Assembly: GCA_026415355.1 (NCBI GenBank)
Contig: JAOAHF010000003.1
Coordinates: 62,001-126,000 of the forward strand
DNA: 64,000 bases
Direction: 5' to 3'
Source: Brevinematales bacterium
Lineage (GTDB): Bacteria; Spirochaetota; Brevinematia; DTOW01
Made by a program: the position numbers and the translations under genes. The notes under the pieces are model-generated. The model was given only the letters and a program-made list of their open reading frames with translations, made no database searches and had not been told where the DNA came from. Of the stretch, positions 7,554 to 16,891 are shown piece after piece (position 1 is the stretch's first letter; every line of letters starts with the position of its first letter).

Positions 7554-9752
7554 ATGAGTGAAGTTAGTGAACTTGAGAAAGTTTTCATAGATGAAGCGAA
7601 TGAAATGGTTCAAATGTTTGAAGATAGTGTTCTACAGATAGAGCAGGATCCATCAAACGAAAAAGCAATCAATTCTGCATTTAGATCAGTTCATACACTT
7701 AAAGGTGGAGCTGCCTCAATGGGTTATACAAGTCTGGAGAAAATATCACACAGTATTGAGGATCTTCTTGATGAGATTAGATCAAAGAAGGTTGAATTAA
7801 ATAAAGATGTTATAAATATATTACTGGATGGTGCTAAAGCACTCAGAATCACTTTAAATGCTATTCTATCATCTTCAGAGACTGATCAAAGTCTGCTTGA
7901 GAATGTTTTAGAAAAAGTGAGTAATATTTTGCATAGCAAGGAACAAGTGTTATCTGAGACTACAAACAACACTACATCAGCTTTACTTAATTACGGTGGT
8001 AAAATTAGTGTAGAAGAAATCAGTACATCAAACGAAGTGATAAAACAGATCGAGGAGTTAGAGTATTCAAATCAAAAGGTTTATTTATTAGAAGTTAATT
8101 TCAGAGAAGATTCTCCTATCAAAGAAGTTGGAATATTACAAATTGTGTCAATAATTAAAGATTCGGCTCAGATATTAGACTCAAATCCATCTCTTGAAGA
8201 GATTTACTCTAAATTCTACAAGAAAGTTAATTTTATAGTAGCATCAAACAATATACAAAAAAATATTAGTAGGATAAGTATATCTGATATTGTTGAAAGC
8301 GTAGTTTATTATGAAGTAGCTTATCAAAAGAAAAAAGAAAACAAAGGTGTCAAATCATCCGATAGCTCTGAAGTTAAGACCTCCATATTAAGAATAGAAA
8401 GCATAAAAGTGGATAAACTGATGAATATAGTTGGAGAGCTTGTTGTAAACAGATCAAATATAAATGAAAGTATGTTTTATCTAGGTGAAATGATGAGTGA
8501 AATATCAAATTACTATTACGATGTTATGAAGAGTATAAGGAGTTTATCTTCTCAAATTGCGGTTGACGTAAAAGAGGCTTCAGAGGAAATAGTAGAAAAA
8601 CTACAGAATTATCTAAATATAATTTCAAACGTTAATTCAATAGTTGGTCAGATAAATACCAAAATGATGGAACTTAAGAAGAGATATGATAATCTTTCAA
8701 GCGGCATAAAGTTATTCAATAACATCTCTATAGAGATACAAGAAAGGGTAACGGATTTGAGAATGATACCTATTAAATATCTTTTTTCAAGGATACCATT
8801 ATTTGTTAGGGAAGTTTCATCTCAGCTTGGTAAAGACATAAACCTTATAGTAAGAGGTGAAGATACAAATCTTGATAAGTCGGTTATCGATGAACTATTC
8901 GATCCAATAGTTCATATTATAAGAAATTGTATAGACCATGGTATTGAAAGTAGAGAAGAAAGGATATCCAAGGGTAAGCCACCTAAGGGTAATATAATAA
9001 TAGAGGCCTTCAATGAAGGCAGTAGTGTTATAATACGAGTAAAAGATGATGGAAGGGGAATAGATTTCGAGAAGATAAAACAGAAAGGTATAGAAAAAGG
9101 ATTTCTAAAAGAAGGAGTTGATTACGATAAGGAATACTTACTGTCTTTAATATTCCTTCCAGGTTTCTCTACTAAACAGGAAGTTTCCTCGCTTTCAGGT
9201 AGAGGTGTAGGAATGGATATAGTTAAATCAAAGATAGAAAAGCTTAGAGGTAACTTAATGATAGCAACTTCGAAAGATAAGGGTACAGTTTTTACAATAA
9301 AACTTCCGCTTACTATTGCAATAATGAAAGTACTGCTTTTTGAAATAAAAGGAGTTATATTTGCAATACCTGTTAATTCAATTGAGGAAGCAGTAACGAT
9401 AAAGAAAGACGAAATAACAACTTTTGAAGGTAAGTCAGTTATTAAAATAAGAGAGGAAGTCATCAAAGTATATTCATTAAGAGACATATATTTTGGAGAT
9501 ATGAGTTTTAGCGATGACGTTGATGTAATAATAGTTTCCTATCTAGGTAAGAAATATGCTTTAGTTATTGATAAGTTCCTTAAAGAGGAGGATATATTCC
9601 TTAGACCTATTGACCATTCATTAGTATCTCCACCTGGGGTAGTTTCAGCCACTATCCTTGGTAATGGTAAGGTTGGATATGTTATGGATATAGGTAATTT
9701 GGTTTCATATCTCGAAAAACAAAACAAGGGTGATATTTCTACACAACTTTAA
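7554..9752 (+). CDS. cheA: Chemotaxis histidine kinase CheA
   Basis: Histidine kinase that couples chemoreceptors to CheY and CheB. Domains in order: Hpt with the phospho-accepting histidine at about residue 47 (HTLKGG); a middle region at about 170-260 that could hold a response-regulator docking domain; the dimerisation helices (starting near ESIKVDKLMNIVGELV); the ATPase domain with N box HIIRNCIDHGIE at about 455-466 and G boxes DDGRGID and GRGVGMDIV at about 548-557; and a C-terminal CheW-like domain. The dimerisation region carries an extra coiled segment. I start at the ATG at 7554 rather than an upstream GTG (7533). Other chemotaxis genes are not nearby. Confidence 0.95.
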   Translation: MSEVSELEKVFIDEANEMVQMFEDSVLQIEQDPSNEKAINSAFRSVHTLKGGAASMGYTSLEKISHSIEDLLDEIRSKKVELNKDVINILLDGAKALRITLNAILSSSETDQSLLENVLEKVSNILHSKEQVLSETTNNTTSALLNYGGKISVEEISTSNEVIKQIEELEYSNQKVYLLEVNFREDSPIKEVGILQIVSIIKDSAQILDSNPSLEEIYSKFYKKVNFIVASNNIQKNISRISISDIVESVVYYEVAYQKKKENKGVKSSDSSEVKTSILRIESIKVDKLMNIVGELVVNRSNINESMFYLGEMMSEISNYYYDVMKSIRSLSSQIAVDVKEASEEIVEKLQNYLNIISNVNSIVGQINTKMMELKKRYDNLSSGIKLFNNISIEIQERVTDLRMIPIKYLFSRIPLFVREVSSQLGKDINLIVRGEDTNLDKSVIDELFDPIVHIIRNCIDHGIESREERISKGKPPKGNIIIEAFNEGSSVIIRVKDDGRGIDFEKIKQKGIEKGFLKEGVDYDKEYLLSLIFLPGFSTKQEVSSLSGRGVGMDIVKSKIEKLRGNLMIATSKDKGTVFTIKLPLTIAIMKVLLFEIKGVIFAIPVNSIEEAVTIKKDEITTFEGKSVIKIREEVIKVYSLRDIYFGDMSFSDDVDVIIVSYLGKKYALVIDKFLKEEDIFLRPIDHSLVSPPGVVSATILGNGKVGYVMDIGNLVSYLEKQNKGDISTQL

Positions 9753-10125
9753 ACTTCTCGCCAAAAAGAGCAATTCTCAGTGTTTCTAGGGATAGTATAG
9801 CACATTTCATTCTAGTAGGACTTATTTCTATCCCTAGTTCATTTATTATGTCATCTCTTGTTAGATTCTTGACAAATTCTATATCCTTTCCTTTAACTAA
9901 CTCTGTAAGTAGAGAAGCTGAAGCTTGACTAATAGCACATCCTTTGCCCTCAAACTTTACATCCTTTATAACTTTTCTATCGTCATCCAACTTGACATAC
10001 ATCCTTACCATATCTCCACATGTAGGATTACCACCCTCAAAGTATGCATCAGGATTCTCAATTTTACCATAGTTTCTAGGATTTTTATAATGATCAAGTA
10101 TGTGCTCCAAGTATATATCGCTCAT
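9739..10125 (-). CDS. Iron-sulfur cluster scaffold, IscU/SufU type
   Basis: Scaffold on which iron-sulfur clusters are built before transfer to target proteins. The 128 residues match the NifU N-terminal family. The three conserved cysteines are at 36 (NPTCGD), 63 (GKGCAISQAS) and 108 (MKCAILS), and the ligand-exchange aspartate is at 38. The spacing between the second and third cysteine is longer than in IscU and fits the SufU subtype. It converges with cheA and the coding ends overlap by 14 bp. No cysteine desulfurase gene is adjacent, so its partner must be encoded elsewhere. Confidence 0.9.
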   Translation of the reverse strand: MSDIYLEHILDHYKNPRNYGKIENPDAYFEGGNPTCGDMVRMYVKLDDDRKVIKDVKFEGKGCAISQASASLLTELVKGKDIEFVKNLTRDDIINELGIEISPTRMKCAILSLETLRIALFGEKFKVV

Positions 10126-10169
10126 AATGCTTTACAATATAATAAAATTGCAGAAATTTTTCAATTTTT

Positions 10170-10195
10170 GGATCTACATATTATTATGTAGATCC
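10170..10195. promoter_or_regulatory. Perfect 11-bp hairpin in a divergent intergenic region
   Basis: GGATCTACATA-TTAT-TATGTAGATCC is a perfect inverted repeat. It lies between two genes that point away from each other (iscU-like and the glycosyltransferase), so a terminator is not expected. A second repeat, AGTATTTA-AATC-TAAATACT, is at 10220-10239, just before the glycosyltransferase ATG. An operator or a leader hairpin are both possible. Confidence 0.45.
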
Positions 10196-10248
10196 TCGTG
10201 TTTTCAATCTTGAATTGAGAGTATTTAAATCTAAATACTTAAACTACT

Positions 10249-11730
10249 ATGGATCTCATTAGACAGTACTATTGGTATTTCTTTGTATTCGTAGTTGGAC
10301 TAAGTTTGTTTAATATATTTTTTAATCTTTGGGAATTACCTATACAAGAGTGGGATGAGGCTCGTCATGGAGTAAATGCTTATGAAATGCTCAAAAACGG
10401 AATTTGGTTTGCTAACCATTATGATGGTAAACCTGATTTTTGGAATCTTAAACCTCCTTTAGGAAGTTGGCTTATTTCTTTATCTTTTTCAATATTTGGT
10501 ATTAATCCATTCGGCCTCAGATTTTTTTCAGGACTGTCTGCTTTTCTTTCTATTTTACTGATTATGCTTTATGCTAAGAGTAAGTATGATGAGGTAACCT
10601 CCGTACTTTCAGGAATCATTCTTTCAACTTGCTTTTCATTCATACATGTTCACGGAGCAAGAACAGGTGATTTTGATGCTATATTTACCCTCTTGGTCTT
10701 AGTTGCTTTCATACTCTCTGAATTATCAAATACTAACAAGTATTACATTTATGCATCTATGTTTATATTTTCTATGTCATTCTTACTTAAAAGCTTTGCT
10801 AGTATAATTGTCGGACTTCTAATTGCATCATTTTTCTTTATGAATAGATCGTATAAAAAGTTGAATTGGTACGATTACGTCCTTTTACCTATTACTGCTA
10901 TAATACCTGTAAGTGTATGGGTATACGGTAGATACACATTTGATGGTAGTGTCTTTTTTCAGAAAATGTTTCTTTACGATTTAGTGGAAAGAAGTACCAA
11001 AGCAATAGAAGGACATTCTTCATCTATATTTTTTTATCTTGAACCCATATTTCTAAAGTTTCTACCTTGGTCATTGTTTTTTGTAATTGCATCAATTTAT
11101 GGATTTTTTGTTTTGAGTAAAGTTTATTACAAAGATGGACTAACAGGTATTATAAGCTTAGTAAAATCACGGGATTGGGCTTTAGTGGTCTATGCAATTT
11201 CAGTTTTAGTACCAGCATTCTTAGTTAAGACTAAAACAGAATGGTATGTAATGCCAGTATTTCCAGCATTATCAATTTTTATAGCAAAGTTTTTATATCT
11301 TATACCTTCTAGAAGCAAAGAGTTCATGTCTGAAGGTTTTACTAAGTTGTTTAATGTTGTATTAATCACATTTTTTGTAATTGCCGAAACTGCAATATTA
11401 GCTCAGACACTTAATCCAAGTTTAAGGGTAATTCAATACAAGCAAGGTAATCTCAAAGATTTTGTTACAGAAACAGAATTACAAAAGATCATGTATTCTG
11501 GTAAAATTCCTGAAGGAGCAATAGTTGGAATAGAAGGTAACATAACACAGTCTTACTATTTTTTGTCAAAAATTAGCGGCTACAAAATTGTAGAAATTTA
11601 CAAAGATAGTGATTTGGAAAATGTTCAATATTACATTACAAAATGTAGTAATACAAATAGGTTTAGTACATTGTATGAAAAATTACACAGTTACGGTGCT
11701 TGGTGCATTGTTAGGATAAAGTCACCCTAG
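10249..11730 (+). CDS. Membrane glycosyltransferase, GT39/ArnT-like
   Basis: Integral membrane GT-C glycosyltransferase that uses a polyprenyl-phosphate sugar donor; relatives modify proteins (PMT) or lipid A (ArnT). The conserved acidic pair in the first periplasmic loop is Asp36-Glu37 (QEWDEARHG), followed by the LKPPLGSWL segment seen in PMT_2 proteins. At least ten hydrophobic segments follow up to about residue 390, then a small soluble C-terminal domain. At 493 residues it has the usual length. It converges with a nucleotide-sugar dehydratase gene, which suggests surface glycan work, but acceptor and sugar cannot be told from sequence. Confidence 0.8.
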   Translation: MDLIRQYYWYFFVFVVGLSLFNIFFNLWELPIQEWDEARHGVNAYEMLKNGIWFANHYDGKPDFWNLKPPLGSWLISLSFSIFGINPFGLRFFSGLSAFLSILLIMLYAKSKYDEVTSVLSGIILSTCFSFIHVHGARTGDFDAIFTLLVLVAFILSELSNTNKYYIYASMFIFSMSFLLKSFASIIVGLLIASFFFMNRSYKKLNWYDYVLLPITAIIPVSVWVYGRYTFDGSVFFQKMFLYDLVERSTKAIEGHSSSIFFYLEPIFLKFLPWSLFFVIASIYGFFVLSKVYYKDGLTGIISLVKSRDWALVVYAISVLVPAFLVKTKTEWYVMPVFPALSIFIAKFLYLIPSRSKEFMSEGFTKLFNVVLITFFVIAETAILAQTLNPSLRVIQYKQGNLKDFVTETELQKIMYSGKIPEGAIVGIEGNITQSYYFLSKISGYKIVEIYKDSDLENVQYYITKCSNTNRFSTLYEKLHSYGAWCIVRIKSP

Positions 11731-11744
11731 GTCTACCTGAAAAT

Positions 11745-12737
11745 TTAGGCATTATCTATGTTCAGTACTTCAGAAATTAGATTATCACTTGATAGTGACT
11801 TTGCTATAGGTACCTGTTTCCATTCTTTAAGATAGGTTGCTTCTATTGGTTTTCTTTCATTTATTATTTCCGGGTACACTACAAAACAATCTTCACTTTC
11901 AAAGCATATTCTTTTCTCGTACTCAGATACTAGTTTCTCGTTTATTTTTTCTCCAGGTCTTGGAACAGTCTCTAGTATTTCCGCTTCAGGATACATAAGT
12001 TTTACAACATCAACAACTTTCGTCGAGGGCATTTTAGGAATGAATATTTCACCACCTATCATAATTGAGAGCGATTTAACTATGAATCTTGACGATTCCT
12101 CAATAGTTATCCAAAATCTAGTCATCTCTTTATTTGTAATATGTACAGGCTCTCTTTTTTTCTTTTTTTCATTCACAATTTCAAAAATACTACCCCTACT
12201 ATTTATGACATTGCCTAGTCTAACCACGGAAAACAATGTTCCAAAGTTATTCCTTTCGTCAACGTTTGCTGATAATATTATCCTTTCGGCTACGAGTTTT
12301 GTAGCACCATAAGTACTTGAAGGTTCTACTGCTTTATCTGTACTAACAAGTATTACTTTTTCTAATTTATTAGCAATACTTGCTTCAACTATGTTATATG
12401 TGCCTTGTATGTTTGTCTTGACTAGCTCATAAGGGTAATACTCACCAAATTCTACTCTTTTGAGTGCTGCTGAGTGTATGAGAATATCAACTCCTACTGT
12501 GTACTTTTTCATTATTTCCAAGTCCCGTATATCTCCTAACTTAGGAGATATTTTACCGAAACTTCTGTATTCTTCCATCAACTTCGATAGTTTGTATTCA
12601 TCTCTACTTAGTATTCTTATTTCTCTTATAGAATCATAAAAATTATTCACTAAGTACTTTAGAAATCCTCCACCTATAGTACCTGTTGCCCCTGTTATGA
12701 ATACTATTTTATCCTCAAAAACTTTCTCAATGGGCAT
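11745..12737 (-). CDS. Nucleotide-sugar 4,6-dehydratase, PseB/CapD-like
   Basis: Short-chain dehydrogenase-type enzyme close to UDP-GlcNAc 4,6-dehydratases (PseB, FlaA1, CapD), which start the synthesis of modified amino sugars for flagellin or surface glycans. It shows the NAD loop GATGTIGGGFL at about 16-26, the ALKRVEFGEYYP motif at about 91-102, and the catalytic Thr133, Tyr143 and Lys147 (STDKA, TYGATK). I start at the ATG at 12737; an upstream TTG at 12746 sits on the ribosome binding site. The ATG overlaps the end of the DUF3467 gene by 11 bp. Whether the product goes to flagella or LPS is unknown. Confidence 0.8.
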   Translation of the reverse strand: MPIEKVFEDKIVFITGATGTIGGGFLKYLVNNFYDSIREIRILSRDEYKLSKLMEEYRSFGKISPKLGDIRDLEIMKKYTVGVDILIHSAALKRVEFGEYYPYELVKTNIQGTYNIVEASIANKLEKVILVSTDKAVEPSSTYGATKLVAERIILSANVDERNNFGTLFSVVRLGNVINSRGSIFEIVNEKKKKREPVHITNKEMTRFWITIEESSRFIVKSLSIMIGGEIFIPKMPSTKVVDVVKLMYPEAEILETVPRPGEKINEKLVSEYEKRICFESEDCFVVYPEIINERKPIEATYLKEWKQVPIAKSLSSDNLISEVLNIDNA

Positions 12738-12999
12738 CTTTACCAAACTCCGGAAGTATTATGGAGCCAAATTTATTCTCATATTCAACTATGTTATTTG
12801 ATAGCAAACCTGCAAGTCTCTTAGCATTCCTTGGGTTTAATACTACTCTTGATACTATTCTAGGGTTACGATTTCCTGGCATAACTCTAGCAAAATCCAG
12901 TATAAATTCGTCTTCATTAAATGATATTATTACTAAGTTTGAATAATGCGTTATATCCTGATTCTCCGGAAGCTCTAGTTGAAGTTCTTTTTTTTCCAT
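12727..12999 (-). CDS. DUF3467 family protein
   Basis: A 90-residue protein matching the DUF3467 family: a central HYSNLVIISFNEDEFILDFARV strand pair, a PGNRNPRIVSRVVLNPRNAKRL segment, and a C-terminal helix (LSNNIVEYENKFG). Proteins of this family have no known biochemical role. GGAGGT 7 nt upstream supports the ATG at 12999; the site lies in the last codons of the M16-like gene. The gene bridges the M16-like gene and the dehydratase gene, with short overlaps or abutting ends on both sides, so all three are likely one operon. Confidence 0.8.
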   Translation of the reverse strand: MEKKELQLELPENQDITHYSNLVIISFNEDEFILDFARVMPGNRNPRIVSRVVLNPRNAKRLAGLLSNNIVEYENKFGSIILPEFGKDAH

Positions 13000-13000
13000 A

Positions 13001-14344
13001 TCATTCACCTCCCACTATCACTATTGTGAAATTTTCAGGCTTGATATATTCTCTTGCTACTTTGTGTATATCCTCTTTTCTTATTACGGAAATTTTTTCT
13101 ATTTCTTTAAGGAAATAGTTTCTATCTAATCCAAACATTTTCTCTGAAATCAGAAACGAGGCAATCACCGAGAAACTCTCCATCCCTAGCAATAGTGATC
13201 CTCTAGCAAAATTTTTTGTATCCTCTAACTCTTTATCTTCTATACCTTCTTTGATTATTTTCTCTACTTCGTTTGTTATTATTTGTATCGTTCTCAAAAC
13301 ATTCTTGCTTTCTGTCTGTGTTCCTATAAAAAAGTACCCATTTAACTTTCTATCTATATAGAAGTTACTAAATATACCATAAGCAAGTCCTTCTTTTTCT
13401 CTTACTTTCTCCATAAGTCTAGAACCAAATCCTCCCCCACCAAGAATAAAATTGAGTATCTTTAGCTCTGTTCTGTTTTTATCAGTTACACTTGTTGAGA
13501 TATGTCCTATTCTGATTGTTGATTGTTTTAGTTTTTTGTTTATCTTAATCTCCTTCCTCGCTGAGATCTGTGGTACTGTCGGAATTTTAGGCAACTTTCT
13601 TTTGCTGCTCCAATCTCCAAACATCTTTTCTACTAGGTTTCTAACTTTTTCTTTTTCTACTTTTCCAACAAAGACAAGTATAGCATTATCAGGAGTATAC
13701 AAATTATGGTAAAAACTTTTCACATCATTAACTGTCACTGACATTATACTTTCTTCATCAGCTTCAGGTTCTCTTCCATAGGGATGGTTGCCATATATTT
13801 CTTTCAGAAACACTTTTCTTGTATAGTCCCAAGGATCATCTTCTTTTGCTCTAATGCCTGAAATTATGCTGGGTTTAAGTATATCCAAAACTTGGTTATC
13901 AACTTCAAATCCTTTCACAAGGTCTACTAGTTTTGGCACTACCGTTTCAATATCCTCATATAAACATTTTACTGATATAACAGAGCTGTCATGATTTACG
14001 CTTACATTTATACTACCACCCAGGCTCTCTATTATTTCTGATATTTCAAGCATTCTATAGTTTTTGTTCTTAAACAATATGGATTGCCCCGTTACATATG
14101 CAACACCAGGTTTATCTTCATACAAACTTCCTGCGTTGAATCCTAATGTTATATTCACACTTCTTGCTCCTTCTACATTAAGAAGTACTACTTCAAGTCC
14201 ATTTGGTAATCTGAAGTCTATTCTATTTGATTCTACTATTGACTGTATATCGGAAATATCTTTTGCCATACTATACTCCAAACTAAAAGATAAAATCATA
14301 ATTATCATTACAAAATGTATCAAAAATTTTGAGATTAGTCTCAT
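13001..14344 (-). CDS. M16 (insulinase)-family protein lacking the zinc motif
   Basis: Exported protein of the M16B peptidase family (447 residues, two M16 repeats). A signal peptide spans about residues 1-27. The N-terminal repeat aligns well (LPNGLEVVLL, GFNAGSLYEDKPG, IESLGGSINVS), but the zinc-binding HxxEH motif is replaced by Tyr83-Val-Thr-Gly-Gln87. So the first repeat cannot bind zinc in the usual way and the protein is probably not a peptidase by itself. In some bacteria and in mitochondria a non-catalytic M16 subunit pairs with an active one; no active partner is seen in this window. It is the first gene of an operon with DUF3467 and the dehydratase. Confidence 0.85.
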   Translation of the reverse strand: MRLISKFLIHFVMIIMILSFSLEYSMAKDISDIQSIVESNRIDFRLPNGLEVVLLNVEGARSVNITLGFNAGSLYEDKPGVAYVTGQSILFKNKNYRMLEISEIIESLGGSINVSVNHDSSVISVKCLYEDIETVVPKLVDLVKGFEVDNQVLDILKPSIISGIRAKEDDPWDYTRKVFLKEIYGNHPYGREPEADEESIMSVTVNDVKSFYHNLYTPDNAILVFVGKVEKEKVRNLVEKMFGDWSSKRKLPKIPTVPQISARKEIKINKKLKQSTIRIGHISTSVTDKNRTELKILNFILGGGGFGSRLMEKVREKEGLAYGIFSNFYIDRKLNGYFFIGTQTESKNVLRTIQIITNEVEKIIKEGIEDKELEDTKNFARGSLLLGMESFSVIASFLISEKMFGLDRNYFLKEIEKISVIRKEDIHKVAREYIKPENFTIVIVGGE

Positions 14345-14503
14345 AATCTAATTGATAGTATATTTAATAAAATCTTTCCCTATCAAACTAAGCCTAGAGT
14401 AGTTCTCGGCCAAACAGTTAATTGATAATCAAGTTTCAAATTGCTTTCTATTGACACAATTATTCTTGTTTATTAACTTATTCTAAACCGGAGGATTCGA
14501 GAT

Positions 14504-14803
14504 ATGACAAAAGAAGAGGTTTTAGATCTTCTTAAAGCAATATATGATCCCGAAATAGGTCTTGACATAGTTAATTTAGGATTGATATACAGAATAGATA
14601 TAAGTGAAGATGCTAAAAGCATAGAACTTGACATGACACTAACATCAGTAGGTTGTCCTATAGGACCAACTATTATAAATATGGTTGAAGAAATACTCAA
14701 AGCGAAGTTTGAAAATGTAAAAGTTAATGTAGTTTTTGATCCACCTTGGTCGATAGATATGATTTCAGATGAAGGTAAACAAGCTCTTGGAATATTCTAC
14801 TGA
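14504..14803 (+). CDS. MIP18-family iron-sulfur assembly factor (SufT-like)
   Basis: Small MIP18/PaaD-like protein (99 residues) that helps mature iron-sulfur proteins; SufT is the usual name in bacteria. It shows the signature DPEIGLDIVNLGLIY at about 15-29, a DMTLTSVGCPIG segment with the conserved Cys51, and the final NVVFDPPWS motif. GGAGG at 14490-14494 supports the ATG. A TTGACA box lies at 14451-14456, but the matching -10 is poor. It is the first gene of a run with a DUF58 gene (2-bp gap) and ftsW. With the scaffold gene at 9739 it shows that iron-sulfur assembly genes are scattered. Confidence 0.85.
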   Translation: MTKEEVLDLLKAIYDPEIGLDIVNLGLIYRIDISEDAKSIELDMTLTSVGCPIGPTIINMVEEILKAKFENVKVNVVFDPPWSIDMISDEGKQALGIFY

Positions 14804-14805
14804 AA

Positions 14806-15654
14806 ATGTACCTTGAAAAAGTAGCAATAGATTATCTCAAAAATATTAGTATCGACAGAATATTTAAACGATATTTTGTATCTGAAAACACTAATAAGAG
14901 TATTAATGTCAAAGGAAATAACAATGAATTTCTTGAACATCGCGAGTACCAATATTCTGATGACCTTAAAAACATAAATTGGAAAATATATGCAAGAACA
15001 GAAAGATTATACTCGAAAGTTTTCTCAACTGATGTAACCAAAGATGTACTCATAATGTTGGATGTATCCAAATCAATGACTGCAGGAACAAGGATAAGTA
15101 AACTTGAGTATTCAAAATTTCTGGTAAGTATAGTGGCATACAAGCTAGTAAATGAAGGTTACTCTATAAAGTTTGCAACATTTAATGAGACAGTTAATAG
15201 TGTTTTATCTGTTACGCTCAAAAAATTTGGTAGGTTAAGTAATGTACTACTAAATACTCTGCCTCTAGGTAAGACTAGCTTTTCCAATGCACTTAAGATT
15301 GCTTCAAAATATATAAATAATAAATCTAATGTACTGATAATTTCTGACTTGATATTTATAAAACCTCAGGAGATTTCATTACTGAGAAAGTTGTTTCCTA
15401 AGAAGGATATTGTGATATTTCAAGTTTTATCAGAAGAAGAGATAAACTTCCTGAAAGGGGAATTTGTTGAGTTTATTGAACCTGAAGGTAATACCAAAAA
15501 ACTTGTACATTTGAGTGAAGTAAGTAAAGGATACTTAGAAAAGTTTTCTTCGTTTTTAGAGAAGATATACCTTGCAGCTGTAGATAACAAAATCACTCTA
15601 GTTACATTTAACACTTCTATACCATACTATATTACCTTAAAGAAAAACCTCTAG
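14806..15654 (+). CDS. DUF58 / von Willebrand A-like protein
   Basis: A 282-residue DUF58 protein. The family signature, running from HREYQYSDDLKNINWKIYART at about 45-65, precedes a von Willebrand A-like domain. Its metal-binding motif is Asp86-x-Ser88-x-Ser90 (LDVSKS). DUF58 proteins usually pair with MoxR AAA+ ATPases and other vWA proteins; no MoxR gene is adjacent. It has no signal peptide or membrane segment. It is 2 bp from the SufT-like gene and 37 bp from ftsW. The role is unknown; a chaperone-like function is inference from the usual MoxR pairing. Confidence 0.8.
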   Translation: MYLEKVAIDYLKNISIDRIFKRYFVSENTNKSINVKGNNNEFLEHREYQYSDDLKNINWKIYARTERLYSKVFSTDVTKDVLIMLDVSKSMTAGTRISKLEYSKFLVSIVAYKLVNEGYSIKFATFNETVNSVLSVTLKKFGRLSNVLLNTLPLGKTSFSNALKIASKYINNKSNVLIISDLIFIKPQEISLLRKLFPKKDIVIFQVLSEEEINFLKGEFVEFIEPEGNTKKLVHLSEVSKGYLEKFSSFLEKIYLAAVDNKITLVTFNTSIPYYITLKKNL

Positions 15655-15691
15655 TAGTTTAAGAATAACAATATAATCCGAAGATTTTCTT

Positions 15692-16891
15692 ATGGATTCT
15701 ATTAGAGGAATAGCTGAAAAAGATTTTTCTTTAGGATACAGGATAGATAAAATCGATAGTAGAGACAATTTGTTATTGTATATCCAGATGATTTTCATAA
15801 CTTCAATCTCACTTATAATAGTAGGACTTACTTTCATACTTTCTTCTACTTATTTAAGCTCACTTCAGAAATACGGTAACCCCTTTGTTTTATTCCTTAA
15901 GCAACTTTTATGGATCCTAATAGGTATTGTTTCTATGATTTTGTTATCTAAAATAGACACTTCATTCTACAAAAGATATGTTAAACTAATTTTACTTATA
16001 GGTATAGTGGTTGGAATTTTACCATTCATTCCTGGGATAGGTAAGGCAAAGGGTGATGCTTTTAGGTGGATTAACTTAGGTTTTATTAACATATCGTCAT
16101 CTGAAGTCATAAAGATGGTACTTATAATATATATATCTGTTGTAATGTCTAGAAAGAAAGACACTAAAAACTTTTTTAACGTATTCCTACCTATTTTTTT
16201 AGTTGTAACAATATTTTTCATGATAATTTCTCTTCAACTTGATATATCGATGGCTTTTTTGATACTTTTAAGCGGCATAATAGTTATGTATGTTGGTGGA
16301 ATACCAGTTATACAGATATTTTTGACTATACTGACATCTTCAATTTTTATATTTTTGATTAGCAGTAATTTCCCTTATCTTCAGAATAGAATAATAGCAT
16401 TTCTAGATCCGTGGTCTGATCCTTTTGGTAAGGGATATCATTACATAAGTATGATAAAGTCTTTTCAAAATGGAATATTTGGAGTTGGTTTGGGTAATGG
16501 AATAATAAAAGAAAAGTCTCTTCCGGAATCTCACACAGATTCAATATTTGCCGTAATAGGTGAAGAAACTGGTATAATAGGTACTTCAATAGTTTTACTT
16601 CTGATAACACTTTTTTTCTATTATTCTCTAAAACTGGCTATAGGAATTAAGGACACTTATAAAACTCCTTTAATAGTTGGTTTAGCTTCCTTAATATCTG
16701 TATGGGGGATTGTTAATATACTAGTGATAACTGGTTTACTACCTCCAACAGGCACAAATTTACCCCTTATAAGCTATGGTGGAGCAAACATAATAACTTC
16801 TCTTTCAGCAATAGGAATAATATACAGATGTTATAAGGAACACGTAAGTATATCCTCAACTTATTTAGCAACTACTAATAAGAGATACTAA
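15692..16891 (+). CDS. ftsW: FtsW/RodA/SpoVE-family peptidoglycan glycosyltransferase
   Basis: SEDS-family polymerase that builds glycan strands of peptidoglycan with a partner class B PBP. About ten membrane segments run from residue 30 to 385. Family motifs are seen: the AFRWINLGFINISSSEVIK stretch, the DPWSDPFGKGYH periplasmic segment, the PESHTDSIFAVIGEETG loop, and the C-terminal PLISYGG. The last two fit FtsW/SpoVE better than RodA. A soluble tail of about 25 residues precedes the first membrane segment. At 399 residues it is full length. It stands alone from the usual mur cluster. Confidence 0.88.
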   Translation: MDSIRGIAEKDFSLGYRIDKIDSRDNLLLYIQMIFITSISLIIVGLTFILSSTYLSSLQKYGNPFVLFLKQLLWILIGIVSMILLSKIDTSFYKRYVKLILLIGIVVGILPFIPGIGKAKGDAFRWINLGFINISSSEVIKMVLIIYISVVMSRKKDTKNFFNVFLPIFLVVTIFFMIISLQLDISMAFLILLSGIIVMYVGGIPVIQIFLTILTSSIFIFLISSNFPYLQNRIIAFLDPWSDPFGKGYHYISMIKSFQNGIFGVGLGNGIIKEKSLPESHTDSIFAVIGEETGIIGTSIVLLLITLFFYYSLKLAIGIKDTYKTPLIVGLASLISVWGIVNILVITGLLPPTGTNLPLISYGGANIITSLSAIGIIYRCYKEHVSISSTYLATTNKRY

